Assembly: GCF_014639275.1 (NCBI RefSeq) | Contig: NZ_BMFW01000002.1 | Location: forward strand, 354,379 to 418,378 | Source of the DNA: Arthrobacter liuii | GTDB taxonomy: Bacteria > Actinomycetota > Actinomycetes > Actinomycetales > Micrococcaceae | Direction: 5' to 3' | Length of the DNA: 64,000 nt | Shown here: positions 42,630 to 50,809 of the stretch, in pieces | How positions within the stretch are numbered: the stretch's first letter is position 1 | Layout: each line of letters begins with the position of its first letter | Position numbers and translations under genes: made by a program | The notes under the pieces: model-generated | Databases searched by the model: none | What the model saw: the letters and a program-made list of their open reading frames with translations, nothing else | Told to the model about the DNA's origin: nothing

Positions 42630-43892
42630 ATGGCAATTCAGGACATTTACCCCACGGCGCTGCGGCTGCTTGGCCGCCCCGTGCTGGTGGTGGGTGGCGG
42701 CCCCGTTGCTGCCCGGCGCGCCAAGGGGCTGCTCGATGCCGGTGCCGTGGTCACCGTCGTGGCTCCGGTTGCCTCGCCCGCGCTGCAGGAAATGGCCGAC
42801 GGCGGCCTGCTCACCTGGGAAGCGCGGCCTTACCTTTCTTCCGACATTGATGGTGCCTGGTTCGTCCAGACGGCCACTGGCGATCCGGAGGTGGATGCCC
42901 GGGTATCGGCCGACGCCGAGGCGCAACGGGTCTGGTGCGTCAACGCCTCCGACCATGAAGCCTCCGCCGCCTGGACTCCGGCTGTCGCGGAGGTGGACGA
43001 CGTCAAGATCGCAGTGAACGCCGGGGGAGACCCGCGCCGCGCCATGGCCTTCCGCGACGCCGTCGCCACCGCGCTCGAAACCGGCGACCTGCCCCTGCGG
43101 CGCCGCCGTGCCCACCGGGGATCAGTGGCGCTCGTGGGAGGCGGCCCGGGCGACACCGGCCTCATTACGGTCCGCGGCCGGAGGCTGCTGGGCCAGGCCG
43201 ACGTCGTCGTCGCTGACCGGCTCGGCCCCCGCGACCTCCTGAACGAACTCGCCCCTGACGTCCGTGTCATCGAGGTCGGCAAGACACCCGGCCACCACCC
43301 GGTGCCGCAAGGGGAGATCAACCGCATCCTGGTCGAAGAGGCCCAGCAAGGCCACCGCGTGGTCCGGCTCAAGGGCGGCGACCCGTATGTCCTGGGCCGC
43401 GGCGGCGAGGAAGCCGAATACTGCCGCCAGCACGGTGTGGAGGTGGAGGTGGTTTCCGGCGTCACCTCCGCCATCTCGGTACCCGCAGCAGCCGGCATCC
43501 CGGTCACGCACCGCGGCCTGGCCAAAGGTTTTAGCGTGGTCACGGGTCACGAGGAACTCTCCGAAGTTCCTGCCCGACCGGACCACACGATCGTCCTGCT
43601 GATGGGTGTGGGCCAGCTGCGCGAGTCGGCGTCCGCCCTGGGCAAAGCCGGCCTGCCCACGGACACCCCTGTTGGTATCGTGGAAAACGGCTACTTGCCG
43701 GACCAGCGCGTCACCATCGGCACGCTTGCTTCCATCGCGGACCAGGCCCAGGCGGCCGGCGTCGCCAACCCGGCAGTCATTGTCATCGGCGACGTAGTGC
43801 GCGTGAGTCCGTTCGCGCCGTCGCACTTCAAGACCGCTGACTACAGCACCACCACCCCGAACAGCCCCCGCAAAACCGTCCTCACAACCTAG
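42630..43892 (+). CDS. cobA: Uroporphyrinogen-III methyltransferase fused to precorrin-2 dehydrogenase (CysG-like)
   Basis: 420 aa. The N-terminal 150 residues form a CysG-like NAD-binding domain (VLVVGGGPVAARRAKGLL, CVNASDHEASAAW) for oxidation of precorrin-2. The C-terminal SUMT domain starts at VALVGGGPGDTGLITVRG and has VVRLKGGDPYVLGRGGEE and VSGVTSAISVPAAAGIPVTHRG. Together with the chelatase at 33292 it makes siroheme from uroporphyrinogen III. The ferrochelatase part of the dehydrogenase looks reduced, which fits a separate chelatase. Confidence 0.93.
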   Translation: MAIQDIYPTALRLLGRPVLVVGGGPVAARRAKGLLDAGAVVTVVAPVASPALQEMADGGLLTWEARPYLSSDIDGAWFVQTATGDPEVDARVSADAEAQRVWCVNASDHEASAAWTPAVAEVDDVKIAVNAGGDPRRAMAFRDAVATALETGDLPLRRRRAHRGSVALVGGGPGDTGLITVRGRRLLGQADVVVADRLGPRDLLNELAPDVRVIEVGKTPGHHPVPQGEINRILVEEAQQGHRVVRLKGGDPYVLGRGGEEAEYCRQHGVEVEVVSGVTSAISVPAAAGIPVTHRGLAKGFSVVTGHEELSEVPARPDHTIVLLMGVGQLRESASALGKAGLPTDTPVGIVENGYLPDQRVTIGTLASIADQAQAAGVANPAVIVIGDVVRVSPFAPSHFKTADYSTTTPNSPRKTVLTT

Positions 43893-43899
43893 CCCGCTA

Positions 43900-43965
43900 C
43901 CCAACTAGGTAGCGCGAAGTGTCGTTTTGAACCCTCATAACGACACTTAGCGCTACTTAGTTGGG
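43900..43965. repeat. 66-nt nested hairpin element, copy C
   Basis: Outer arms CCCAACTAGGTAGCGC (43900-43915) and GCGCTACTTAGTTGGG (43950-43965) pair with a single G-T/U wobble. Inside, AAGTGTCGTT (43917-43926) pairs with AACGACACTT (43939-43948). It starts 8 bases after the cobA stop and ends 26 bases before the fprA start. Confidence 0.85.
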
Positions 43966-43991
43966 AGGGAACGAAGAAAAGGAACACAGCC

Positions 43992-45458
43992 GTGTCATCC
44001 AGCACCACCGTAGGATCTGCTGCGCGTCCGCTGCGCGTCGCCGTCGTTGGCTCCGGCCCGGCCGGCGTGTACGCCGCCGACATCCTCACCAAGAGCGAAG
44101 CCGTCAAGAGCGGCGAGCTGACCGTCAGCATCGACCTCTTCGACCGCTACCCGGCACCCTACGGACTGATCCGCTACGGCGTTGCCCCGGACCACCCGCG
44201 CATCAAGGGCATCGTCAACGCCCTGCACAAGGTGCTGGACCGCGGCGACATCCGCTTCTTCGGCAACGTGGACTACGGCACGGACCTCACCATCGAGGAC
44301 CTCCGCAAGCACTACGACGCCGTCATCTTCGCCACCGGTGCCATCAAGGACGCGGACCTGAACATTCCCGGCGTCGAGCTGGAGGGCTCCTTCGGCGGCG
44401 CCGACTTCGTCTCCTGGTACGACGGCCACCCGGACGTGCCGCGCGAATGGCCGCTCGAGGCCAAGGAAATCGCCGTGATCGGCAACGGCAACGTGGCCCT
44501 GGACGTGGCCCGTGTCCTGTCCAAGCACGCCGATGACCTGCTCACCACTGAGATCCCGGACAACGTCTACGCAGGCCTGAAGGCCTCGCCCGTCACCGAC
44601 GTCCACGTCTTCGGCCGCCGCGGTCCCGCCCAGGTCAAGTTCACCCCGCTGGAGCTGCGCGAGCTGTCGCACTCCAAGGACGTGGACATCATCCTGTACC
44701 CGGAGGACTTCGAGTTCGACGAGGAATCGGACCGCCAGATCCAGACGAACAACCAGACCAAGACCATGGTGGGCACCCTCACCAACTGGATCGCCGAGCA
44801 GCCCGAAGACCCCTCCGAGCTCAAAGCTTCCCGCCGCCTGCACCTGCACTTCCTGCACAGCCCGGTTGAGATCTATGACGACGCCGAGACCCCGGGCAAG
44901 GTGGCCGGCATGCGGTTTGAGCGCACCGAGCTGGACGGCACGGGCAACGCCCGCGGGACCGGCGAATACGTGGACTACCCGGTCCAGGCTGTGTACCGCG
45001 CGATCGGCTACTTCGGTTCCGCCCTGCCGGACGTGGAGTTCGACCACAAGAAGGGCGTCGTCACGAACGACGGCGGCCGCGTCCTGGACGCCGACGGCAA
45101 GCACGTGCCAGGCATCTACGCCACCGGCTGGATCAAGCGGGGACCGGTCGGCCTGATCGGCCACACCAAGGGCGACGCCCTGGAAACCGTGACCTACCTG
45201 CTGGAGGACCGCGAAAGCCTCCCCGTCGCGTCCGCCCCGGAGCAGGATGCCGTCGTCGAACTCCTCGACGCCCGCGGCGTGAAGTTCACCAGCTGGGAAG
45301 GCTGGCTGGCGCTGGACTCGCACGAGCTCGCCCTCGGCGGGGCGGCGACGGAGGCTGGCGGCTCGCATGGTGTTGAGGTCGCGCGCGAGCGCATCAAGGT
45401 GGTTCCGCGCGAGGACATGGTTGCCATTTCCCGCGACGGGGTCGCCGCGCAGGTCTAG
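43992..45458 (+). CDS. fprA: Ferredoxin/flavodoxin-NADP+ reductase (FprA type)
   Basis: 488 aa, GTG 43992 after AAAGGAA. Adrenodoxin-reductase-like: FAD motif VAVVGSGPAGVYAADIL, substrate-face motif PAPYGLIRYGVAPDHP, NADP motif IAVIGNGNVALDVARVL and C-terminal GWIKRGPVGLIGHTKGDA. It passes electrons between NADPH and ferredoxin. Its place right after the sulfite reductase and siroheme genes suggests it feeds the ferredoxin-dependent sulfite reductase. A close paralog lies at 62443. Confidence 0.93.
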   Translation: MSSSTTVGSAARPLRVAVVGSGPAGVYAADILTKSEAVKSGELTVSIDLFDRYPAPYGLIRYGVAPDHPRIKGIVNALHKVLDRGDIRFFGNVDYGTDLTIEDLRKHYDAVIFATGAIKDADLNIPGVELEGSFGGADFVSWYDGHPDVPREWPLEAKEIAVIGNGNVALDVARVLSKHADDLLTTEIPDNVYAGLKASPVTDVHVFGRRGPAQVKFTPLELRELSHSKDVDIILYPEDFEFDEESDRQIQTNNQTKTMVGTLTNWIAEQPEDPSELKASRRLHLHFLHSPVEIYDDAETPGKVAGMRFERTELDGTGNARGTGEYVDYPVQAVYRAIGYFGSALPDVEFDHKKGVVTNDGGRVLDADGKHVPGIYATGWIKRGPVGLIGHTKGDALETVTYLLEDRESLPVASAPEQDAVVELLDARGVKFTSWEGWLALDSHELALGGAATEAGGSHGVEVARERIKVVPREDMVAISRDGVAAQV

Positions 45459-45473
45459 GACCAAAGCAAAGGA

Positions 45474-45507
45474 AACCGCGGGACCACTGGTCCCGCGGTT
45501 CCTGCTT
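45474..45507. terminator. Terminator between fprA and the convergent SRPBCC gene
   Basis: AACCGCGGGACC (45474-45485) and GGTCCCGCGGTT (45489-45500) form a perfect 12-bp stem with an ACT loop, followed by CCTGCTTT on the plus strand and preceded by TTTGG on the other. Confidence 0.8.
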
Positions 45508-45529
45508 TAAGTGTGTTAACCCAGGGGCG

Positions 45530-45970
45530 CTATTTCCCGGCGCCTCCGATGGCCATCAGCTCCAGTCGCCGCAGGGTCTCCCGGTTCCGGGCCGAGATCA
45601 GGGGAGCCCGCAGGAACTTCGGCATCAGTTTGCCAGGACCGCGGATGGCGTCCTCGGCCATGGTCACCAGGCACTGGTTGCCGCGGTCCTCAAGCGTGAT
45701 CTCCACCTTGGCCTCGCCCATCGGCCAGCCTCGCGCCACGAGTTCCAGTGCGCGGCCGGGCTGGACGGCGGTGACCCGGGTGCTGTCGTTGATTACCAGT
45801 GGCCACGCGCCCACTGAGTGATGCAGTTGGGCTCCCAGCCCGGGCCATTCGGCGTCCACGTCCCTGATCCGGGACGCGCCTACCACCCAGCCGGAGTACA
45901 GCCAGCCGTCGGCAATGACCCGCCAGATGTCGGCGGAGGGGGACTTGAACAGCTGTGAGACGGTGGACAT
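45530..45970 (-). CDS. SRPBCC (START-like) family protein
   Basis: 146 aa. The N-terminus MSTVSQLFKSPSADIWRVI and the strands that follow (RVTAVQPGRALELVARGWP, AKVEITLEDRGNQCLVTM) fit a polyketide-cyclase/START-like ligand-binding fold. No catalytic residues can be assigned. It is the last gene of a minus-strand group with 45986, 46777 and 47608. Confidence 0.75.
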   Translation of the reverse strand: MSTVSQLFKSPSADIWRVIADGWLYSGWVVGASRIRDVDAEWPGLGAQLHHSVGAWPLVINDSTRVTAVQPGRALELVARGWPMGEAKVEITLEDRGNQCLVTMAEDAIRGPGKLMPKFLRAPLISARNRETLRRLELMAIGGAGK

Positions 45971-45985
45971 GGAGTTCCTTCCGGT

Positions 45986-46747
45986 TCAGGTCGTGCTTTC
46001 CTGGCGTGTGGCGGCGGGTTCCGGTGGGCGTCCGGCTTCCGTTGAGCGTCCGACGGCGGGAGGTGCCGGCCGCCGTGCGGCCCGGTAGGACGGCTTCCGC
46101 AGGCGCCGGGTCCACCCGTAGGCCTGGGCCCCGGGCGGCTGGTTCTCCAGGGGATCGAAACGCAGGGGGATGTCCGCGGGATTGGCGCCGGCATGCAGCC
46201 GCAGTTCACCGCACTCCCGCCAATGCCCGCCCGGTGTGGCCCAGTGCAGCCCCAGCACCCACTCTCCGGAGGCCAGCGAACCCGGCGGGAGGCTCCGCGT
46301 GCGCAGTCCCAGCAGGACCGGACCCCGCGAGCCGCGGTAGGGCATGAGCGTCGTCATGGTGGCTCCCGCGACATCCAGCCGCGGCACCAGCAGGAACCGT
46401 CCCGGCAGGCGCCACCCGGTGGAGGCAAACAGGACATCCGCCGGTCCGGCGGTGTTGCCGGACGGCGAAACCCGCAGGGCCATGCCCAGGATGTCCGGTA
46501 GGGCCTGCGGCAGCCCTACCGACCGCGAAAAACGCGCCACCACCTGGTCGGTCCCGGGTGAGTCGAGCCAGTCCATGCCGCTGGGGCCTGCCGGGTTGCC
46601 GGTCCTGGTGAGCTCCCCGGCCAGGCCAAGCCCCTGGGGATGGATGGGCCGGTCCGGCCGGGCGAGTTTCAGGAGCCGGAAGAGGGCAGCAAAGGCCTGG
46701 CCGGCACTCCCGGTGACGGTGGAAACAATGGGCAACTGCTGGGTCAT
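45986..46747 (-). CDS. Conserved hypothetical protein (catalase-related fold possible)
   Basis: 253 aa, ATG 46747 after GGAAGGAAGC. Parts such as IHPQGLGLAGELTRTG, GTDQVVARFSRSVGLPQALP and DILGMALRV are reminiscent of heme-catalase-like N-terminal folds (arginine-serine at the R-x-S position), but no heme-binding tyrosine motif is visible. The last 40 residues are basic, proline-rich and probably disordered. I cannot assign a function. It lies in a likely operon with a DUF1206 membrane protein. Confidence 0.7.
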   Translation of the reverse strand: MTQQLPIVSTVTGSAGQAFAALFRLLKLARPDRPIHPQGLGLAGELTRTGNPAGPSGMDWLDSPGTDQVVARFSRSVGLPQALPDILGMALRVSPSGNTAGPADVLFASTGWRLPGRFLLVPRLDVAGATMTTLMPYRGSRGPVLLGLRTRSLPPGSLASGEWVLGLHWATPGGHWRECGELRLHAGANPADIPLRFDPLENQPPGAQAYGWTRRLRKPSYRAARRPAPPAVGRSTEAGRPPEPAATRQESTT

Positions 46748-46776
46748 GCTTCCTTCCTACCCATAAACCGCCAAGG

Positions 46777-47604
46777 CTACATGCGGCCGAACCGGGCCCG
46801 GATCAGTGCGAAAATCCCGTAAGCGATGAAGCCCGCGCCAATGGCCACCAGGAGGGTGGGCCCGAACGGGTGGTCCTGCAGGGCCTTGAGGCTGCCGTCC
46901 AGTCCGGTGGACTCCTCGGGCCGGTGCTTGGCGGCGGCAATGATAAACAGCAGGCCAGTGAGGTCCAGGGCTACGCCTTTGGCGACATGGCCCGTGACGC
47001 CCAGGCTGTCGATGAGCCTCCCGCGCCGGGTGCCCTCGAAACGGAACAGCTCCTCCTTGAACCCGCGCCGGAACCCTTTGACAATGAAGTAGATGCCGAT
47101 GCCAAGGATGGTCAGGCCCAGCGCCACGAGGACCCATGGCCCCAGCGGGTTGGCCATCAGGCTGGCACTGAAGTCGCGGGTGGTGTCACCCGAGTCGCTG
47201 CGCTGGCCCACTGCGAAACCCGCGAAGCTGACCCCCACGCTGCCGTACGCGATGGCCAGGAAACCTGAGGACACCAGCTTGGCCAGCCGTTCCTTGCGGG
47301 GAAGGCTCCGGGCCCGCAAGGTGGCTTCGCTGGCTTGCCACACAGCAAGGCCAAAGCAGGCCACCACGCACGCCCACATGACAACCGGCCCCCACGGATT
47401 GTCCGCCAGCTGGGCGATGGCTCCCGTGGGCTCCGCCTGGCCTGGCTGCCCGAACGCCACTGCGATGGCAATAGCCCCGATGATGATGTGCAGCAGCGCC
47501 ATGACGGCAAACCCGGTCCGGGCGAGGACGTCCACGGCCTTGTGGTTGGACGCCTCCTCGACAACGTCCGCTGCCTGGCTGAGCGTGGATTCGGCGTCGG
47601 ACAT
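46777..47604 (-). CDS. DUF1206 domain-containing membrane protein
   Basis: 275 aa with six hydrophobic helices arranged as three similar two-helix units, each beginning with an RxG-type motif (LARTGFAVMALLHIIIGAIA, LVSSGFLAIAYGSVGVSFAG, LGVTGHVAKGVALDLTGLLF). This is the DUF1206 layout; the function of the family is unknown. It starts 3 bases after the stop of the small gene at 47608, so the two are cotranscribed. Confidence 0.85.
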   Translation of the reverse strand: MSDAESTLSQAADVVEEASNHKAVDVLARTGFAVMALLHIIIGAIAIAVAFGQPGQAEPTGAIAQLADNPWGPVVMWACVVACFGLAVWQASEATLRARSLPRKERLAKLVSSGFLAIAYGSVGVSFAGFAVGQRSDSGDTTRDFSASLMANPLGPWVLVALGLTILGIGIYFIVKGFRRGFKEELFRFEGTRRGRLIDSLGVTGHVAKGVALDLTGLLFIIAAAKHRPEESTGLDGSLKALQDHPFGPTLLVAIGAGFIAYGIFALIRARFGRM

Positions 47605-47607
47605 GGG

Positions 47608-47898
47608 TCAGCCGTTCATGGGTCCTTCGGCCCGCAGCTTCTCTGCGCCCGGTCCTTCCACGTGCACGGTGCAGCGGACCACCAGCTGGCCGGGGGCGTT
47701 GCCCAGTTCCACCAGGGAATCGTCGGCGCTGAGGACGGTGAACACTTCGGAACCCGCTACAACGCTTACGCCCTTCGCCTTTGCCGTTTCCCGCGCGTTG
47801 CCCAGCGCCTCACGCTGCAGGCCGTCCACGTAGCCGCCGTCACTTTCACGGGCGGGGTCCCCGAAGGCCCAGCCGAACAATGTCCCTGTGTTTCCCAT
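47608..47898 (-). CDS. Hypothetical protein (96 aa)
   Basis: Small soluble protein beginning MGNTGTLFGWAFGDPAR, with a beta-rich middle (GVSVVAGSEVFTVLSADDSLVELG, QLVVRCTVHVEG). I recognise no family. TAATAT lies seven bases before ATG 47898, so the transcript is probably leaderless and starts the minus-strand operon that runs to 45530. The C-terminus ends at TGA 47608. Confidence 0.7.
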   Translation of the reverse strand: MGNTGTLFGWAFGDPARESDGGYVDGLQREALGNARETAKAKGVSVVAGSEVFTVLSADDSLVELGNAPGQLVVRCTVHVEGPGAEKLRAEGPMNG

Positions 47899-47905
47899 GG
47901 CGACG

Positions 47906-47911
47906 ATATTA
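47906..47911 (-). promoter_or_regulatory. Leaderless -10 element of the gene at 47608
   Basis: TAATAT on the minus strand, with seven bases to the start codon. Confidence 0.5.
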
Positions 47912-47952
47912 CGCGGTTCCCCACGGTCCAGGACGGGCTTTCGTAATATTAG

Positions 47953-47964
47953 TAAGTGTGCTTA
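47953..47964 (+). promoter_or_regulatory. TAAGT-GT-GCTTA element upstream of the gene at 48059
   Basis: Imperfect palindrome in the divergent promoter region, related to the motifs at 3823 and 14774. It lies 94 bases before the membrane protein start. Confidence 0.4.
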
Positions 47965-48058
47965 CCATGGGCGCACCATACCTCGATGGGACACGGCAAG
48001 TGAAGTCCGCGGCAACGCGGCAACCCGGAACCAGTTCACGACGTTAGGAATGCACATC

Positions 48059-48598
48059 ATGGCAGGAAATCTCATTGCCCGTTCAGTTCACGACCTGACG
48101 GCAGCCGCATGGTTTGGTGGATCCCTGATGGGCGCCATCGGGCTCAACGGCGCAACAGCGCAGGCCAAGGATCCCGCCGAGCGCACCCGGCTTTCCAGTG
48201 CGGGCTGGATGAAGTGGGCTCCGGTCCAGACTGCAGCCTTCGCCTCCCACCTGGCGGCCGACCTCGCCATCGCCTGGGAGAACAAGGGCCGCATCGCCAA
48301 GCAGGAGGGCGTTGCCCGCGACACCGTCATCAAGACGGCCGTAACCGTGGTGGGTGCTGCGGTGACCCTGTACTCGGGCGTCCTGGGCAAGAAGGTGGAG
48401 AAGCTTGCCGGTGAAGGCGCTGAGGGTGCAACGGAGCCGCACGGCGCTGCCTCGGACGAGCTGAAGGCAGCCCAGCAGCAGCTCAAGCTCCTGCAGTGGG
48501 CCATCCCCGGCTTCGCGGCCCTGGTGATCATCCTTGGTGCCAAGCACGGTGAGATGCAGCGCCCCAAGAACGTCTTTGCGGGCCTGCACGGCGAGTAG
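48059..48598 (+). CDS. Conserved hypothetical membrane protein
   Basis: 179 aa from ATG 48059 with TAGGAA eight bases upstream; ATG 48050 is too close to that site. Hydrophobic segments include AAWFGGSLMGAIGLNGA, TAAFASHLAADLAIAWEN, VVGAAVTLYSGVLG and LQWAIPGFAALVIILGA. A charged Glu/Ala/Gln stretch separates the last two. I know similar proteins from Arthrobacter-type genomes only as hypothetical. The palindromic promoter motif hints at stress or stationary-phase control, which is inference. Confidence 0.75.
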   Translation: MAGNLIARSVHDLTAAAWFGGSLMGAIGLNGATAQAKDPAERTRLSSAGWMKWAPVQTAAFASHLAADLAIAWENKGRIAKQEGVARDTVIKTAVTVVGAAVTLYSGVLGKKVEKLAGEGAEGATEPHGAASDELKAAQQQLKLLQWAIPGFAALVIILGAKHGEMQRPKNVFAGLHGE

Positions 48599-48612
48599 CC
48601 TGCCCAGAGCGT

Positions 48613-48652
48613 ACGACGGCGGCCGGGCACCAAAGTCCCGGGCCGCCGTCGT
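48613..48652. terminator. Terminator between the membrane protein and the convergent GntR gene
   Basis: ACGACGGCGGCC (48613-48624) and GGCCGCCGTCGT (48641-48652) form a perfect 12-bp stem with an inner CGGG/CCCG extension. There is no long U-tract. Confidence 0.65.
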
Positions 48653-48672
48653 GCCCGCGATCACCGGAGTGG

Positions 48673-49353
48673 CTACTCCGCCAGCCACTCCGCGCAGGAG
48701 TTCAGGTTCCGGTTCACGCTGGCCACGGCAGCGTCCTGGTCCCGCCGGTCGATGGCGTCGAGCAGTGTTTCATGCCCGTCCCGGGGGAGTCCGTTGAAGC
48801 CGGGCCGGCGCCGCTGCCTGAGGAGGTCCTGGTGGAACACGGCGCCAAAACTCGCGTAGAGCTCGTGCAGGAGCGGGTTGCCGGACGCCCGGGCGATGCC
48901 CTCGTGGAAGCGCCAGTCCGCGTCTGCCCAGGCCTCGAAGTCCCCGTTCTTCCAGGCCTGGTCCCGGGTGCTGAGGAGCAAGCGCAGGGCCGTGACGTCG
49001 TCGTCCGTAGCATGGCGGGCGGCCAGCCGTGCAGCCTGTGTGTCCAGGCCCAGCCGGACCTCCAGGATGTGCTGCTCGGTGTGGTCCTGGTACATCCGCC
49101 GTGCTGCCCCGGACATCTCGCTCGTGGCCCGGACGTACGTGCCGTCCCCCCGCCTCACTTCCAGCATGCCGCCGTGGGCAAGGGCCTTTACTGCTTCGCG
49201 AAGCGTGCCGCGGGAGACGCCTAGCTTGGCCATGAGCTCGGGCTCCGGCGGGATGCGCTGGTCCAGCGGCCACTCGCCGGAGTGGACCATGGCCCGCAGC
49301 TTGGCCGTGACCTCGGTGGCGAGCGGCGGGCGGACGGAAGGGCTCAGGGACAT
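48673..49353 (-). CDS. GntR family (FadR/FCD subfamily) transcriptional regulator
   Basis: 226 aa. The N-terminal winged helix has RIPPEPELMAKLGVSRGTLREAV and VRRGDGTYV; the C-terminal all-helical FCD ligand domain has LEVRLGLDTQAARLAARHA, a metal-site-like D/H pattern (DWRFHEGIARASGN) and HETLLDAI. Its start is 4 bases after the MFS gene, so it is cotranscribed with the transporter it probably regulates. The ligand is unknown; FCD proteins often bind organic acids. Confidence 0.93.
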   Translation of the reverse strand: MSLSPSVRPPLATEVTAKLRAMVHSGEWPLDQRIPPEPELMAKLGVSRGTLREAVKALAHGGMLEVRRGDGTYVRATSEMSGAARRMYQDHTEQHILEVRLGLDTQAARLAARHATDDDVTALRLLLSTRDQAWKNGDFEAWADADWRFHEGIARASGNPLLHELYASFGAVFHQDLLRQRRRPGFNGLPRDGHETLLDAIDRRDQDAAVASVNRNLNSCAEWLAE

Positions 49354-49357
49354 GGCA

Positions 49358-50659
49358 CTACTTCCTTTCCGCGGTATTCAGGCCCGCAGCAGCCGTGGAA
49401 GGCCTCCCGGACATCATCCGGCCCGTAATCAGATGTGACACCACGATCTGGACCAGCGCCAGGACCAGCAGCAGCACCAGCGGCAGGACCCATCCGCCGG
49501 TGGCGCTGTGCAGCAGGCCCATGCCGAACGGCCCCGCCGTCGCCAGCAGGTAACCCGAGGACTGGGCAAGCGTGGAGAGTGCGGTGGTCTCGGCGGTGCT
49601 GGAGCCGCTGCGGCTGATCATCACCATGACCAGCGGGAAGATGCCCAGGCCGAAACCCATCAGGACGGCAGGGATGGCTGCCAGCCCCACTGGAAGGACC
49701 AGCAGCGCCGCGAGCCCCACGGCCATGGTGACGCTCACCAGGTAGAAGGCGGGGCGCAGCATGCCGGGCCGGGCGCCGATGGCGATCAGCACCATGCCCG
49801 CCGGGACGGAGACCAGCTGCATCAGTCCGAACATCAGCCCGCTGTCCGCCGCGCTCAGGCCCATGGTGGTGAGCATGTACGGGAACCAGCTTAAGAGGGC
49901 GTATGCAAGCAGCGCCTGCAGCGTGAAGATTGCGGTGAGGAGCTGGCCTTTGCGGGTGCGCAGCAGCGGCCACGGGGACACATGGCCGGCTTCGGCTTTG
50001 ACGGTGTTGCGGTGGGCGTGCAGCGCCACGGGCAGGAAGCCCGCGAAGGCCGCCACGGCTGCAAAGCCAACGGCGCCGATGGCGGCGGACGGGGAACCCA
50101 GGGCTTGTGCCAGCGGGACAACCGCGACGGAGGTCAGGGTGCCGCCGGTGGTCATGGTCACGGTATAGACGGCGGTCATCAGTGAGGTGCGGGATGCGAA
50201 GTGCTCGCGGATGAAGGACGGCATGGCCACATTGCAGACGGCCAGCCCGGACATACCCACCACGCTGCCGGCCACGAGCATGCCGGTGGAGGGGATGCCG
50301 CGCAGCAGGAGCCCGCCGGCCAGCAATGCCAGTGACAGCAGGATTGCCTTCTCCACACCCAGCTTGCCGCTGAGCCAGGACGTAGCGGCACCGGCCACGG
50401 CGAAGCAAAGGGTGGGAATTGACGGGATGATGGCCGCCACCAGCGCCCCGTAGCCCAGTACTGCCTGCAGGTCGTGCAGCAGGGCGGATGCCCCGGTGAT
50501 GCCCGCCCGAAGGTTCAGCCCGATCAACACCAATGCAATGACTGCGGACACGACGGCGGAGCGCGGCCTGCCAGGGGCCGTAAGGGTTGCGGGGCTGGGC
50601 CGGGCAGCGGTGGGCGCGTGGGCGGTGGCGGCCGCGGAGGCAGGGGGAGTGGCAGGCAT
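49358..50659 (-). CDS. MFS transporter, CynX/NimT-like
   Basis: 433 aa from ATG 50659, with twelve hydrophobic helices after a 30-residue Ala/Pro/Thr-rich N-terminus. LIGLNLRAGITGASALL in helix 1 and FIREHFASRTSLMTAVYT in the loop after helix 4 are typical of the cyanate/2-nitroimidazole transporter group (CynX, NimT). GGAGG lies only one base before this ATG, so a start a few codons later is possible. The longer upstream frame overlaps the divergent CYTH gene and was rejected. Confidence 0.88.
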   Translation of the reverse strand: MPATPPASAAATAHAPTAARPSPATLTAPGRPRSAVVSAVIALVLIGLNLRAGITGASALLHDLQAVLGYGALVAAIIPSIPTLCFAVAGAATSWLSGKLGVEKAILLSLALLAGGLLLRGIPSTGMLVAGSVVGMSGLAVCNVAMPSFIREHFASRTSLMTAVYTVTMTTGGTLTSVAVVPLAQALGSPSAAIGAVGFAAVAAFAGFLPVALHAHRNTVKAEAGHVSPWPLLRTRKGQLLTAIFTLQALLAYALLSWFPYMLTTMGLSAADSGLMFGLMQLVSVPAGMVLIAIGARPGMLRPAFYLVSVTMAVGLAALLVLPVGLAAIPAVLMGFGLGIFPLVMVMISRSGSSTAETTALSTLAQSSGYLLATAGPFGMGLLHSATGGWVLPLVLLLVLALVQIVVSHLITGRMMSGRPSTAAAGLNTAERK

Positions 50660-50809
50660 ACCTCCACCGTAAAGGTCGGACGTTTGATGTTTGAGGTTTT
50701 GTGGCCAACCTCTCCCGGCTGTTAACCTTCGGGCCATAGAATTCCGGTTACGGCACGCCGGGCCAGCCGGGTCCGGATCCGCCGCAATGGCGCGGAAGGA
50801 CGGCCTGTT

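Noticed and set aside
8298..43965. Repeated palindromes considered as CRISPR units
   Set aside because: Copies are single, tens of kb apart, without spacers or cas genes.
43995..45464. Minus-strand frame of 489 codons opposite fprA, and a similar one opposite gabT (55502-56890)
   Set aside because: Both are shadows of strongly coding plus-strand genes with no ribosome site or recognisable domain.
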